Below are positions 51,104-64,000 of a DNA stretch of 64,000 nucleotides, piece after piece. Position numbers and translations under genes: made by a program. Below the pieces are notes generated by a model, which saw only the letters and a list, made by a program, of their open reading frames with translations, did not search any database and had not been told where the DNA came from. This DNA is from Orthonyx spaldingii (Eukaryota > Chordata > Aves > Passeriformes > Orthonychidae). The stretch's first letter is position 1, and each line of letters starts with the position of its first letter. Location of the stretch: NCBI GenBank assembly GCA_013397795.1, contig VZTJ01002530.1, forward strand, positions 310,001 to 374,000. Reading direction: 5' to 3'.

Positions 51104-51120
51104 TACATGTACATGTACAT
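51104..51120. repeat. short (TACATG)n tract
   Basis: Nearly three units of the self-complementary hexamer TACATG, continuing into an AT-rich TATGGATATACAT stretch. Confidence 0.85.
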
Positions 51121-54100
51121 ATATGGATATACATATTCATTGCTTATAATTCAGAAATACATACTTAGCCCAGAATTCTTAGTTATTCAAATGAACATTC
51201 TGTTACTGTTTTCTTACTCCTTATTTCAGTCCATAATATAAAAATACAGTTAAAATACTAGAACTAGCATTTTTAAATAGTTTTATGTTTTGAATTTTTT
51301 TTCAGTTGGTGATTTTTAGTCTTTATGTAAGGTGTTAGGTATAGGAGACAAGCAGAAGGTTTTGTTACTCTAACTTAATGTCGAGAGGGGCAGTGTTAGT
51401 GTCTCCCACTGCCAGCTCAATCCATCCCTTTCAACTGTGAGTGGCAGAGACAAAATGCTTCAATTTCTGTACTGTGTTTAGACAGCAGTCAGATAAGGGG
51501 GTAGAGAGAGGCTGCTCCCCCATACCTGATCAGTCAGTAAAACCCTCAGGCTCTGATGGTTTCAAGTTACTAATTTATGAGAGGGATACTGAGGGAAGGC
51601 AGTTGGGTGAGATCAGAGGTGGGAAAAACATCCCTGCCACATTTTGGAGGACAAACAGGATATGGAGCCGTGATCTTTGTTTGGAAGGAACAGCAAAACT
51701 TATTTTTATAGACATGATAACAACAGAGGAGTTGCCAGCTGGCCTTGAGGAAGTCTGATGAGGAGCTGGCAAAGCACTTGGACTGCAGAGTAGGAGATAA
51801 CTGGGAGTAGAGCATAAGTGGGAAGAGAGTCTTTTTCTTCTGAGATCATTCAGAATTTGAGTTGTGTTCCTTCTCCCATATTTACACTGCCTTCTGTGTG
51901 TAGAGTTGAAAAGATTATTCGAATTTCCTGTAAGAATTACAAATTCTGTCTTCTTTCTGCAAAGAGTGCCTTTCTTGAGGCGTGTTTGGCATTGGTGAGA
52001 ATGTGCTGAATTTTGAGTTGGTTTGGGTTTTTTTAATTTTGATTGAAGAGAAACAGCATACCAACATTTTTCAGACTAGCATTCTGCAAAATGCTGAGGT
52101 GACTATTTTAACTGCTGTATTTTTTAGCGAGACTGTCATTTAAATACAGGGTAAAAATAGGATACAGTCATTTAAATGCATTTTGTGACAGACATTTTAA
52201 TCCCTAGTGCATTATTTGTTGAACAGCAAGTAAAAGAGTATCTGAGATTTCTGAAGGTGTTACAGAAATAAAAAACCCTAAGAACATATAAAAATAAGAT
52301 ATATTTTGTAATTCTGATTCACTAATATTTTCAAATTTGGTGCTGTGATCCCTAAGTGGATCCTTAACTTTTTCTGAGTAAACCAATAATAAATACTATG
52401 GGCAGAACTCAAGACTACAAGATTCTTTTTAAGCTAATGAACTGATGCAACTTGCAAATATCTTGGGAAGTATGTTGCATATAGACAGGTATCTGAGTTT
52501 ACTCAGGTCTTTTAGTCCTGAAATATTTATGTCATGCAGAAACTGGTCTGACTATAAATGTCATCAAAATCTAGTACATTCAAATTACAGCTTCTCAACT
52601 GACTGTTCTTTCTGTAAAGAACAACATCAAAACTCAGGTCTAAACACATCTAATCTTAGTTTAGACCCAGATCTAAATTTCACATTCCTATTCTTAGTGC
52701 ATTCAATCCTTAGTGGATCTATCTCAAAACTGCAAGAAAAATGGATGATATTTTAAAGTAAATATTAATCACATATAGTACCCAGTGCTGTTGATTTTGA
52801 GAGCTTTTCTTCGAATTTGAAAGTCCAATTTTGAAATTCTGTCCTGTGATCAAATTGTTTCTCTGAGTTGTATTTAAATAACCAATCTGTATTCCATTTT
52901 TTGAATTATAAATCATGGCTTTCAAAAGCAATTTTTCCTCTAAAATTATGGAAATCCTTGTACAAACTTGTAGTAAATCCAAATCAACTGGGATTCAGTT
53001 AGATTTGCTTTCCAAATATCTCTTCTGTGTTCTTTCCAGCTAAAATGAGAAATATTTATATTTTCTAGTCTGGCAGAATAATCTGGATTTTGTGTCCTGT
53101 AAGAGGGAACCTGTTTCTGACACATGAACCACTCTCTGACCATGCAGACAGGAAGAGGTGCAACACTCAGGTCAAGTTACCAGTTCAACTCCAGGCAGTG
53201 GGAGCTGGAATATCACAGCAGCTGCAAACTCCTCTGCTCCATGCCCATGTCCAGCCTGGCTTCTCTGGCCCTGGCCCTTGTTTGGATCTCACCCAAGTTT
53301 GTAACAGGTTCCGTGCTCCTGCAAGACCTTGAGATCTGAGCACTTCTGCTTCCCTCCACATTCTCCTTTGTTGTCTCTTGCCCTGTTGTACACCTGGGCA
53401 TGGCACATTAATGCTGAAGCACGGTCACATTGTTTATTTCGAGGTGATGTGGCAGTGCAGGTTGCTGCCCTCAGCACCAGGGCAAGTGTGCAAAACTCGC
53501 CCACAGAAAACAGAGCCAAGCTGCTCCAACCCTTTGCCAAAGGTCAAACTGCTTCAAGTAATCCTGAAAAAATTCTTGGATCAGTTCTGAATTTCACCAT
53601 GACACAAAAGACATGGCCTTCTAGGAAATGCAGCTCAGGATTGGAAATACAGCTCCTTGACATTAAAGCACTGTGGGATTCTGCCAGACAGCTATGAAAA
53701 GAAATAGTAGGTTTCTCTTTTAAAGCAGGCTATGAAAAGTAGAGAAAATTATTCCAGCTATACAGCAGAGCCTAGATTTAAATTAAACAGTGACAAGATG
53801 CATATATTTCTTAAACTCATTACAATTATTTGACAACATTTGTGGTCTGCTTGGATAAATCACAGAAAGCAAAGCTCTGTCACAAAGGTACTCCATGACT
53901 AACATTGAATAACTGCTTTACTAAGCACCTCTTGCTACTCCTGATAACAGAGGCAGCTGCTTGCTATCCATTATACAATTATCAGGTTCTAATCCTTTTA
54001 TAGACTATAATCTAGCTTTAGGCCTTTCCTCATTCATAGCTATGCCTTTAATTGAGTTTACTTAGGAAGTGAATTATGCAGTTGTCAGTAACAAAACTGA

Positions 54101-55924
54101 CAGGCTCATTTTTCTACTTCTCAAACAGCTAGCCATGCAAACAGACATCATATCTGGCAGGATCTTGCTATTTGTCTGTCAGCTCCACATTTTATCTTCA
54201 TTGTTTGTCTAAAATACCTTTTCTCTCTAAAGTAATGTTCAGGTTCCTGTGGCTTCCTGAAAGCTGGGAGAGTTTGTAAAAATTCTGTCAATGTGGTGTC
54301 CAACCGCACAAACTGATCTGGTTGTTGTATTAACCAAAATTTTTTTTTTAAAAGGAAATTTATTACCTAAGGCAATTTATCCAAAGTCTAATAGAGCTGC
54401 CATTCTGTCTCAGTTCCATCAAGTGGTGTAAGCAAGTCAGAGGAAGACAGTATTCCTCCCTTTGAAGCTAATGTTGAACCTGAAAATGGAGATAGAAAAT
54501 ATGATTTTGTCACTGCCTCAGGTTGAAGTAAGGCAGAGCCAAAAGGCAGCTTCTGGTCTCAAGCAACTTTCAAAAGAAGTTGTAAGAGGGAACTTTTGTT
54601 GTTGTGCAAAGAGGAGAACTGGGCAAATTCAACCTACAGTCCAACGCAGGTTAGCAAATATTCCTGTGTTTAGTCTGCTTCTGGATGGACAGAGAGCTGC
54701 AGCACAGGGGGACGTGTTCAAAAAGGGGCCGTTACAATAAATTGGGGGGATATTTTAAAAAATGTGAAAATCAGACCTGGTCTGATAAGTCATCTTTCAG
54801 ATGCAGATACCCCAGAGCATCTTCAATGGCACCGCCCAGAACTAAGGATGATTCCACAGTGAAGAAAGCCTTTAACAATTCAGAAGGTGACAGACAGGTG
54901 TGATGTGACACACAGAATGAGAGGAAAGAGAGGTGATCATTTTTCCATCTCTCTGAACAAGGCTGCACTCCTACAGATGTGTTTGACACTATGAAAGGCA
55001 TTGCTCTTCTTCAGAGTAAAAAAGTCTTTTAATTTCCCAGTATTATCGTTTAGGCTTGGTACCGCCCAGGTTAAATCACTTGTGTGCCTCAGATGAAAGT
55101 TTACAAATAAAACCCAACGGATGCAGGAGCAGGCACACATTTCCTAGAAAATACATATGTAATAGAAAGTAAACCAATCTCTGATGTTTTGAAATCCTTA
55201 AGTGCTCTCTCTGTTGCTACTTCATATTGCAGTACAGCTGAGGGGGGAGGATGAGAAGTGCTGTAAGTGGCTGTATATTACCGGTGCTGAGATAGTAACA
55301 TTGTGCCTGAATGGGGGAGCAGCCAAGGTTTCAGTACCAGCACACAGAGCAGTTCATGCATTGAGACTAAAGTCTAAACACTCAATAAAGTGTTTGACCC
55401 TCATGCTCATGAAAGACGAAAACATCCTGCTGGTGAAAACTTACTTGTTGCACTACAGGCTCTGCTCTGCTCGGCAAAAATCATGTTTCATGCAAAAATC
55501 TGCATCAGCTTTCAGCAGGTGTTTCTATTTTTTACTTGTATGTTTTGCAAAAATATAAAGACAGTATGAATTTTGATACTTATTTTCCTGAATGGCACCA
55601 TAATGCCATTGAAACAAACCTGTTTTCACCAGTGCTTTAGCTACTCTGAGATTAGTTTCACAATGTTTCATAATTGAGTTAAAAAGCATTTCCACAGAGC
55701 TACGGTGTAACTAACACAACACCTTCATTTCATATAATCTCCTCATTTTTTTGCAAGTGTGACTAGCACTCTTAACACTTGCCATAATATTAATAACCTC
55801 TGTTTTTCAGGACACTTCTAGTCCAAAATGAAAAATCTCAGCTTCTGAAGAGTTTTAGAAATACTTTGTTTTCTTACATACTTTTAGAAAACAACACAAT
55901 GAAAAGAACTGGTATTTTTTTATA

Positions 55925-55936
55925 GTGTGTGTGTGT
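55925..55936. repeat. (GT)6 microsatellite
   Basis: Six GT dinucleotides. It is the only clear dinucleotide tract I noticed, and it is short. Confidence 0.9.
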
Positions 55937-57779
55937 CTTTCTGAGTGCCAATGGCAGTTTATCTGGCTAACCTTGAATGGTAATTAATCACACCAATATA
56001 TTCATCATCATGCCAACTGCTTTCCCTTTTAATTCCAAGCTTTCCTGAACAAGGGAAATTTACAAATATAAAAATCCCAGAAATTTCAAAGCATAATTGC
56101 TCCAGACACTGATTTTTTTTCCAAATCTACTTATTCCTATAACTGTAAATAATAGTAATACATATAGTGCTCTTGCCAGTGAAGTATATTATTTCCTAAA
56201 TACAGGTCAGTGTATCTGAAATATCTTTTCAGAATCAGCACATGAAGTGCTGCTTTAATGAGTCAGAGAGTAGCAAAATATTGCGGTTCATTTTGCTTGA
56301 ACAATGCCTTGGTTAATAATTAGCATGCATTTGATTTATACAGCTAAATGAGATTGCCTCAATATGGCTAAAAACAGAATGCAGTCACATACAAAACCAC
56401 AAAAAAAGTAAAATTTGTTACCTAGGGCATTCCTTGTTTTTACTTTATGCCACTGAACTATGCAGGCATCCAAGAGCACTCAAGTGTGATCATTGAGTAG
56501 TACTGAATATCAATAACTTGGGAGAATCAGAGAGAAATATGACCTTCAGAGATACAGAAAATTTGCATAAACCAATAGTTTGTACAAGATTTTTTTGTGT
56601 TACAGAACAGCAGCAAGCTGCATATCTAGATATGTTTTTGTTATGTAATGATCAACATTAAAAATTCCATTATCAGAGCTAATAGCTTTGTGGTGGCTAA
56701 GGCATGATCAGAATATGCTGTCTTTATTGTCTATATTAATGTCATCTTTCCATTTGCTGGTACCACTGAAACCTTCTTTTATTATGAGATTAGGCAGATT
56801 TGACTTGGAAGATATGCATACACTGATACATATGACATTGTTGAAGGTGCTTTTTCCTCCTCAAGTTTAAAATGTGTTTTTCCCCAGTAAATTCCCTGTG
56901 GTATATACATTTTTGTTTAAAGCATGTCGCTGCTTTTCTTCTCAGAGGCAAAATTGCTGGGTTTTTTATTTTAATTTCCTTTTGGATAAAATTTTAATCT
57001 ACATCTCCTAGAGGCACAAGAAGCCCTGAAGTGGGATTACTGGTGAAAATTCTTCTGGAATGACCTTCTTTCCAGAATAACATGAAAGTTTGAGGATTTT
57101 ATATAAGATATGAGGCACCCTGCTGCAGCATATCTTCCTCTTGCTGCTTTACACAAGCATATCAAAGTAATACTCCTTTAGCTTTGTTTTCTATGTATAT
57201 AGACTTTCAAGACACACAAAAAGTCAACATCATTTTAACTCAGTTTTTCAGTGAGAACAAGTACTGCATCATTTTTATTTTGATGTGTCTCATATCCAAC
57301 ACTATTCACCAGCAGATGAACCACACACTTTTGTAAGCCAGAGGAAAAAATAAATAGCTCAAGCCTTTTATCTTTGAGCAGAAATCACTGGGAAATCCAG
57401 CTGTTCCCCCCAGCCCTTCACAAGGGAGGTCCAGAGAGGTTCAGTTCTTTTCCTTTCTCTAATTCACCTGCATGAAGCTATTGTTGGAAATGTTGATGCT
57501 GTTTAAACGGCAGCAGTGTAGGAGCAGCAAAGCACAAGGAAACAGTATCACTTTAAAATGCCACTGGCAAATTGAAATTTATTAGAACCCCATTGAGAGA
57601 ATGTGAAAAGAAAAAGAGAGCTGGTGATAGAAAATTAACATAAACACAGTTAAGTCACTAAACCAGAGGCAGTGGCCTCTGTTCACATGAGAAATTTGCT
57701 CTCTGGAGATTTTTGTTGCATCTTAATACCCTCAGCAGTGGCTGCTAAAATGTCACCTTCTCCCTGCAGAGCACCAGAA

Positions 57780-58050
57780 AACTGTGATTTCTTATCAGAC
57801 TCTAATTTGGCAACAGCAATGCACACAAACGACTTCTAGGCTTGATTATTGCAATCCATCACAGCCAGGAATGAAGCCACTTGCCTTGAGACAGCTCCAG
57901 TTGTATCAATCCACTGGCTCATCAGCCAGAGCTGCCAGTTCCCTGCCATCAACTTTGCCCCTATTCCCTGCCCTGGTTCCCTGCAGTATCCACAATCTAA
58001 TTCCAGGCTCTCATCTTTCCCCTGGGAGTGGGCTGCCTAATCAGAGCCAT
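57780..58050 (+). mobile_element. L2/CR1-clade LINE remnant, C-terminal reverse-transcriptase part
   Basis: Translation of the plus strand gives TTSRLDYCN at about 57,830, then LRQLQLYQSTGSSAR from 57,886. In another frame near 57,970 there is a LPWFPAVSTI segment. These correspond, in order and spacing, to the SRLDYCN, LQLVQNAAAR and LHWLPV-xx-RI blocks at the end of the reverse-transcriptase domain of L2/CR1-clade non-LTR retrotransposons. At least one frameshift and an in-frame stop separate the blocks, so the copy is dead. The clade (L2 rather than L3) is not certain from this short piece. Confidence 0.7.
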
Positions 58051-59089
58051 CCCTGAAGCTGGCACTGGCTGGAGCCTGTGCTGGCACCAGCTGCTGGGCA
58101 CTGGGTGAGGATTCTCTCCTGGAGAATGATCTGATCACTCCCTCACAGATGGGCTTTCTCCACTAGTTTTCCAAGCCAGCTCCTGGATTCTTTGTATGCT
58201 CAAACCACCCACTGAAATGAAGGTGATTTGCCTGCACTCAGGATGATCAGATTCCCAGCCTCTTTCTTCTGGAGAATAATATTTAGTGAATTAAGATGCT
58301 GCAATAGAATTGAGGCCTTTATAGTAATTATTTAAATTATTATTATATGTCAATATTTTTATTTGAAAAGAGTGTCTTATGGCATTGGGGTTCTTAAAAG
58401 ACTCTGAAAGTGTAGCTTGCCACTGTTACTATACAAACATAGATTCTGTGATCAGAGAGTCATGAGACTGAGCTTGCTGAGAATGGGCCAAAAGTCTCTG
58501 ACAACAGCTGAAAGCAGATGTCTAAGTAAGAACGTTGAAACCGGGTAGAGAACACAGGAACAATTTCTGTGATTTCTGTCCCAATTTCCTGCTGTGTTTT
58601 TCTTAGGAACTTCCTGAAAGAATTGCCCCTACTTTTGCACTTAGTGGGCTTTTCTTAGATACAATTTTTTAGTAAATGGTTATGAACAAATCAGCATTCT
58701 CCTTGCCAAACACAGGAGGAGAACAAGTCTAAGCATGAGACTGCATTAGTATTGTAAAAATAAAACTGAAGGGTCACCTGGTCTGCAGCAAGCCAAACAA
58801 AGATCAAAACTTCAATTTGTTGTCTTCATGTTGTAGTCTCACATAAGTTAGCTTTCTTAAAGAGTGGATGCTCTCTGGCAATTCCCAAATTATTTCCTAG
58901 GAAGGGACAGCAGTGAATATATTGATCCTGGATACACACAGGGTTCAGCCAGGCTGAAGCCAGAGCAAGAGTCAGGTAAACATTGGGTACAGACACTCCA
59001 AACCTCAATTTGTTAGTTACAAAGGAAGAATTTCCATCATAGTTCTGTTCCTGGTCTTTATATGACCCATACACAAGCATCATCTCTCA
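58051..59089. other. non-coding stretch between two LINE relics
   Basis: The first 60 bases are GC-richer and may be more of the L2-like element. The rest is plain AT-rich sequence. Confidence 0.5.
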
Positions 59090-59285
59090 GTGTATTGCTC
59101 AAAGCAGGAATGCAGCACAGCTGTACTGGATCACACCAAAGGTGATTTCTCTTCCATCTGTGATGCCAAGGGAAGAATGTAGGAATAGGCAGAGTTTATG
59201 TATAACTACTATTTCCCAGCCTGGAGTCATTTGCACTCCTAGGGCATTTTGAGATTAGCATTGTTTTGGAAAATATTTCCCACTT
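59090..59285 (-). mobile_element. ancient CR1/L3-type LINE 3' end fragment
   Basis: The word TGTACTGGATCACACCAAAG at about 59,120 corresponds to the reverse complement of the widely conserved CR1/L3 3' end, in which a TACTGG-TCAGACCAAAGG block follows the terminal repeat. Downstream, TTCCATCTGTGATGCCAAGG and AATAGGCAG continue the expected order. Beyond about 59,215 similarity is weaker, and the last 60 bases are assigned by continuity. The element reads on the minus strand and is strongly diverged. Confidence 0.6.
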
Positions 59286-60969
59286 CTAGAGTTCTCTGTT
59301 TTGAGATGCAGGCACTAGAAGAGTGCTTCATTCCATTTGCCTTTCTGACTGTCACTGAGCACCAAGCTGTCTTTTTCATACAACTGTCACAACACCAAGA
59401 TTTCTGAGTCATAATGTTCAGCTTGGAACTCATCATTTCATGCATGATTGCTGTGCTTCATTTATTTAATTAATTTCTATTCAATTTCACCTACCATTTT
59501 ATTTGCCCAGTCACTCCATCTTGCTTTTGCAATTCTGGCTGTAGTTTTGCCAACTATGCATCTCAGGACAGATAGGGAGTATTCTATGGATACAGAAAAT
59601 GGGGGGAGAAAAAGCCGTAGGAGAACTGCAATACAATAAAAACAAAGTGTATTTCATTTCATGAAATAAATAGAGATCACACAAGAGCACCAAAAAAAAA
59701 ATCAACAGATTCTGACTGATTTATTGATAAACAAAGACAGTTTACGCAGCATTGCAAGAGGAGTAAGTGTAAATCACTGTTTGGCTCGACTTCTTTTTAA
59801 GCAGTAGCACAAATAGTTGAGTAAGAATCTGGTAGAAAAAATATATTCTGATCACATTACAGGAAGAAACACTGGAAATCTGGTGAATGTCCTGTCCCAT
59901 TTTACTCACTCCACAGCTACTGAGCTTTAGATTGTTTATTTCCAAGCCTTTGGAGATTTTTCTATTTCTAATTGTTAGACTGGTTGTAGAAGAAATAAGT
60001 TTTAATATTTTAAACTCAACCTTTTAATATTGTAAACAATTGTAGAAAACAAGCAAAGGGCATACAATGGGATCTCTTTTAAAGATATTACTGAATTTCT
60101 ACAGGTAGTAAGCACACTGTAAATAACTCCTTGGAAGTGTAGCCATTAAAGGCAACTGCCTATCACAAAGTTTGGACAAACACAGTTCTAGGATTATTGC
60201 TTGCTTTTCACTGTGTAATTGGCATTTCTTGGAGCAAAGATTCTGAATCAGTGAGCAAGGTTGGGTAACTGTGACCCCAGCCCCCTCAGCTGCTTAAATG
60301 CAAGTACAGATGCTCAAGTGAAACATGAGTTCTCTCTCTCCTTCGATTGGACAGGAAGTATCACACACAAGTAGGTTAAAAGTCTCTTGCTGTTTGGCCC
60401 AATTTTAGGAATTCCTGGGCCAGATCTAGGCAAAATCTTGTGCAGTTTATTCCCAAGCCATCCTGTATTGAGGCTACCACAAGGCTAGGCTGGGCTTGAG
60501 CTTGAAGGATAAGACTGCAAGCCATGGTAAAACAGGTGTTTTATCAGCTGACACAGCAGGGAAAAGGGTGTGGGAAGCTGAATGCAGTGACAAGAGTCAC
60601 TTGAAAAGAAAGCTGAAACGTTTCAAGTGCTACCTAAAGCCGCTAGAGAAAATCAAAGTGTATTTTAAAACATGCAGACTTACCTGGTTGGCTGAATTTC
60701 CTGCTGAATGCTCTGTAGAGATGCCTGGCCACAAGATTTCCTGGTTCGTCATAATACCTGGGGTAATTTGTTAGGTTGCCACCTATGTTGTTACTCTGAA
60801 AGCAGTGCTCCTTTAAATCCATACAAGAAATCAATATCCAGAAGGCTTTTCAAGGCTAGAATATGATGTAGGTGTAAAGCAAACAGAGGAGAAGCAGCAT
60901 GAATGACAGCTTTACTAAAACATTAGGCTTCACCTAAGGCCAAAATCATGTGTAAGTGGAATAAAATTG

Positions 60970-61110
60970 CCACTAATGATCTTGGTCATTAATGTTTAAT
61001 TATGCATTTCATTATGTAAAGTTATTATTCTAAAGGTTTCATTAGTAACAATTAGAGTGCCTCTCTTCTAATTTATATGCACCTGTTCTTAATTACCATG
61101 GTATTGAAAC
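60970..61110. promoter_or_regulatory. TAAT/ATTA homeodomain-motif cluster, possible conserved enhancer
   Basis: About eight ATTA/TAAT cores fall within 140 bases, including CATTAATG, TTTAATTATGCAT, CATTAG, ACAATTAG and CTTAATTACC, together with a CACCTG E-box. This density and texture is typical of developmental conserved non-coding elements in vertebrate gene deserts, but conservation cannot be judged from one sequence. Confidence 0.25.
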
Positions 61111-62687
61111 CAATACTGAAAAATGCTTAGGTACTTTACATTCGACATAATGTGCTGTATACAACTAGGATTACAACACCTTCCACGTTATTAGCTGACA
61201 ATCAAGTTAACATCTGCTAAAATGTGTTCTCTTTGTTCTAAAATGAGGTCAAATCATACTGCCTGTAAAATCCAAGTTCCTTAGCAAAGGCAGAAGTTAT
61301 CAGAATGTGTAGGTAATAGACATTTGTAAGCCATTTCAAAATAATCTTTTTTTCTGTTGTTTTTAAGTTCTTCATTCTAGAGTCTCTGTCACTACTATAT
61401 ACCACTGCTATATATAGTATACATAATATAACTGCTAAGTCAGCTGTCTTGGAATGCATTGCCCTAAGATATTCTGACTGAAAGAGATGCTGGGGATAAT
61501 AACTATGTGTCAACAGGAGGGTAGCAAACCCCAGATGTTTCAGGTGAGACGACGCACTAGAAGCCCATCATCAATTCACTTCTCACACACACTGGTTCAG
61601 CTTCAAAACCTTATTCTTGTCATTTTTTATACATAACTAGACATTCTATATGGAAAGCTCAGTTCCTAAAATATTTAAATATGTAATGGTGTTTTCTCAT
61701 GCAATTAAAGAAAATGTTTCTTGATATGTATCAGCGATTATATTTAAGAAGAAATCCTTCAACAAGTAAACACTCCTTCAGCAAAGCATCAGTGAGGTTT
61801 TAGAGCTGAGGCCTAAAATTGCTCAGACACAGCAACAAACACAAGAGTAAAAGGAGAACCCTCCCAGTTTCTCTCTTTCCTCTGGCATTTTGATTTTGAA
61901 ACCCTACAGCCCACTGAGATTTCAAACACGTTGTTATTTAAAGCCATTAAAGCTAAAAATGGTTTGTGGTAAATGGAACCCCAAGCACGCTGGACACCTG
62001 TAGGAAGCCTGGCGTGGCTTTTTAGATTGTATCTGGTTCCTCAACTGCCTGGCATGCTCCAGGCAAAATGTGGCTTAAGGTGTCCTCCCAGGTACCAGAC
62101 CTGTTCTGGTTTAATCTGAGGTGTACATGAGTCAGATCAACCACGCTGCCTTTACTTTCCTCCCTTCCCTGGCCATCCTCCCACTCATTCAAGCTGCGGC
62201 AGCAGCAGAGCAATGGCTCTAAGTGATGAATGGTCTTAAAACTACTTAAATGTGATCTGATCCATGTGTTCACTTGTGTTCTAAGCCAGAGCATTTTGAC
62301 ATATGTCTCTTGAATCTGTCCCATAATTCACAGTGTGCTCTTCCCTTCTAGAAAGAAAAACAGGGAAAGTGAGGAAACATCATAGCACTGATGTGGTTGC
62401 AGGAAAGAGTCTACACAGCCTTTTCAGCACTTAAAAGAAAACTGACCCATGACACAGTAATGCACAGAAATAACAGAATCAATCTATTTTTCACAGATAC
62501 ACAAACAAAAGTTTATTACCAGTTATGACTTACAGGTATGGTACGTCTATAATAACCCATAGCATCTTTTTTACATGAGAATGGAGTTCTCAAGCACATT
62601 CTCTTACCCAAAGATTTTCTTCCATGCCCTAAACATTTGCTGGCATTTCAAGATGATGCCAAAAATTTTGCCTATGAGATTCACAGG

Positions 62688-62703
62688 GTGATAGAGGGCG
62701 AAA
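62688..62703 (+). promoter_or_regulatory. CTCF-like word
   Basis: GTGATAGAGGGCGAAA resembles the TAGAGGGCG form of the CTCF core. Motif evidence only. Confidence 0.2.
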
Positions 62704-64000
62704 CTGTCTTCACAGGATGAGTTTAGCAGGAGGAAACTTCAAAGAAAAACTGACTGATGTGGCAAATACATGAAAAGCAAAAGAACAAAGCAATACTCTC
62801 AATTGTGGGGAAGTTAGGATTTGGATCTAAACTCTTCAGACCTAAGTAAACACTAACAAACCAAATTAGCACAGGCAAACAACAGCTAAGGCTTGCTTCT
62901 AGTGCAAATTAAAGGCTATTCTTTAAGGTTTTTTCTGAAATATCACTTAGAGATGCTCCATTTGCAAGCCATATCTTAATTGCATTGCTCTGATGTTCTG
63001 GTTTTATTGCATATTTTTAAACATGAAGCTGACAACTCAATGGCATTCCCCTGAAATGTTTATTTAAATTATTGTTTTGCATCCATTTCTTTAATTATTT
63101 TATTTAAAATAGACATTCAAATGAACAGTACTGAAAGATCACTTTGTTCAGAAGGACAATATCAACACTGCAGAAATATCTGCAATATAATTACATTGTC
63201 AATGTGTTTTAAATTTTCAAGGTAATTGCAGTTTATCTTCACAGAAAAATAGATAAAAATAATTGTCAGATATAATCACAGAATCTACTTAAGTATCTTG
63301 CTCAAATGTGGTAAACATTGGTTTAGGGCTTGGTTTAGTGCTTGTGAAAGACTAAGGAAGAGAAGCAAGTAAGATCCTTGCACTGGATAAGCATTCCAGC
63401 TTTTATCCTGCAGTTCACCAGAGACCAGTTGTTTCTATTTCGGGGACTTTCCTGCATAAACTGCTACTTACATTGGATGTGTAGCACTGTTGTGCCATGC
63501 ACAAATTACGTATCCTTCTCCCTTTCCCTTTGTACAGAACCCCAGCTTTGTGATGCAGGACAAGGCTTTTGTCTGGTTTGGGATCAATCACTGAGACTCT
63601 TTTGCTATAAAGTGATTGGAATTATTCATTCATCTTCCAGACCAGTAGTTTTGTCTTTCATGAAGTAAAATTGATTTCCTTATCCGAGCTTGTGAAAAAG
63701 TGGAATGTGCGCCTTTCTCGATTCATAGCTCAGGATGGACAGTAATGGAGAAGCTTTGAAAGCAGCAGCTTTTGGGACCCCAAAAATGACAGGTCTTGGT
63801 GCACCGGCCTGATATTTACTCATGGGTGGGCTGCATATTGCACTAGATAGCACTTTGAAAAAAGAATATTTAAATCTGGGGAGAATAAATCCTTGGGGAG
63901 CACTAGTTTTTCTACAGATTTGCTTTATTCATTCTCTGCTGGAGAGCTTCACGACAGTTTATAGTGCACAACAAATCTCTTTAGTTGCAAGAGGGGTAGA

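Larger units (their letters stand above)
44331..57779. other. long non-coding stretch, no gene seen
   Basis: Contains a locally GC-richer patch at 53.1-53.7 kb with frames open on both strands, a CpG- and G-rich spot at about 48.99-49.03 kb, the (TACATG)n and (GT)6 tracts and two palindromes. None of the frames (up to 134 codons at 46,854-47,258) reads like a known protein. Confidence 0.6.
59286..64000. other. non-coding stretch, no gene seen
   Basis: AT-rich, with an (A)10 run at 59,692, the TAAT cluster at 60.97-61.11 kb and a CTCF-like word at 62,688. Short frames at 60.5 kb, 62.0-62.3 kb and 63.4-63.7 kb are not supported as exons. Confidence 0.6.

Noticed and set aside
51441..51758. 105-codon plus-strand frame with fairly protein-like composition
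   Set aside because: No homology recognised. The minus strand is also open over 51,570-51,815, and no promoter or splice structure supports it.
53329..53697. 122-codon plus-strand frame
   Set aside because: It lies in a GC-richer patch where stops are rarer on both strands. No domain was seen. Kept only as a finding about the patch.
63519..63668. Possible exon after a pyrimidine-rich tract ending TTTGTACAG
   Set aside because: The acceptor is good, but the open frame behind it has no recognisable features and no donor in a coding context.

Overview
The window reads as AT-rich vertebrate nuclear DNA with very few genes. Among the longer open frames I found no convincing complete coding sequence. 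The longest (about 167 codons) has the composition of chance open sequence. The relic repeats are the best guide to the organism: antisense pieces of CR1-type LINEs at about 26.6-27.4 kb, 44.1-44.3 kb and 59.1-59.3 kb, a decayed L2/CR1-clade reverse transcriptase fragment at 57.8-58.0 kb, and a MIR-type SINE relic at 18.6 kb. There are no Alu, B1 or young L1 copies. That mix, with low overall repeat content, suits a sauropsid, most likely a bird. This is an inference from repeat types remembered, not from a database search.

Layout: 0-8.7 kb is non-coding, with one possible LTR-like piece ending in a polyadenylation signal near 3.9 kb. At 8.76-9.19 kb the minus strand shows a possible terminal exon (strong 3' splice site, AATAAA downstream), next to a hairpin at 9.35 kb. 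At 16.4-16.9 kb there is a weak CR1-like stretch. The best protein-coding candidate is a 159-bp plus-strand segment at 17,684-17,842: a good acceptor, 53 open codons, a usable donor, phase 0 at both ends, and a protein that looks like one blade of a beta-propeller. I could not name the gene. From 18.7 to 64 kb I see only the LINE and SINE relics, simple repeats, a few palindromes and candidate regulatory motifs (two X-box-like sites, homeodomain-type TAAT clusters, CTCF-like words).

The simplest reading is a large intron or intergenic desert, perhaps with one exon of a long gene. No operon, CRISPR array, tRNA, rRNA or novel multi-gene system is visible. Items that rest on recalled repeat consensus sequences are marked as such and carry matching confidence.
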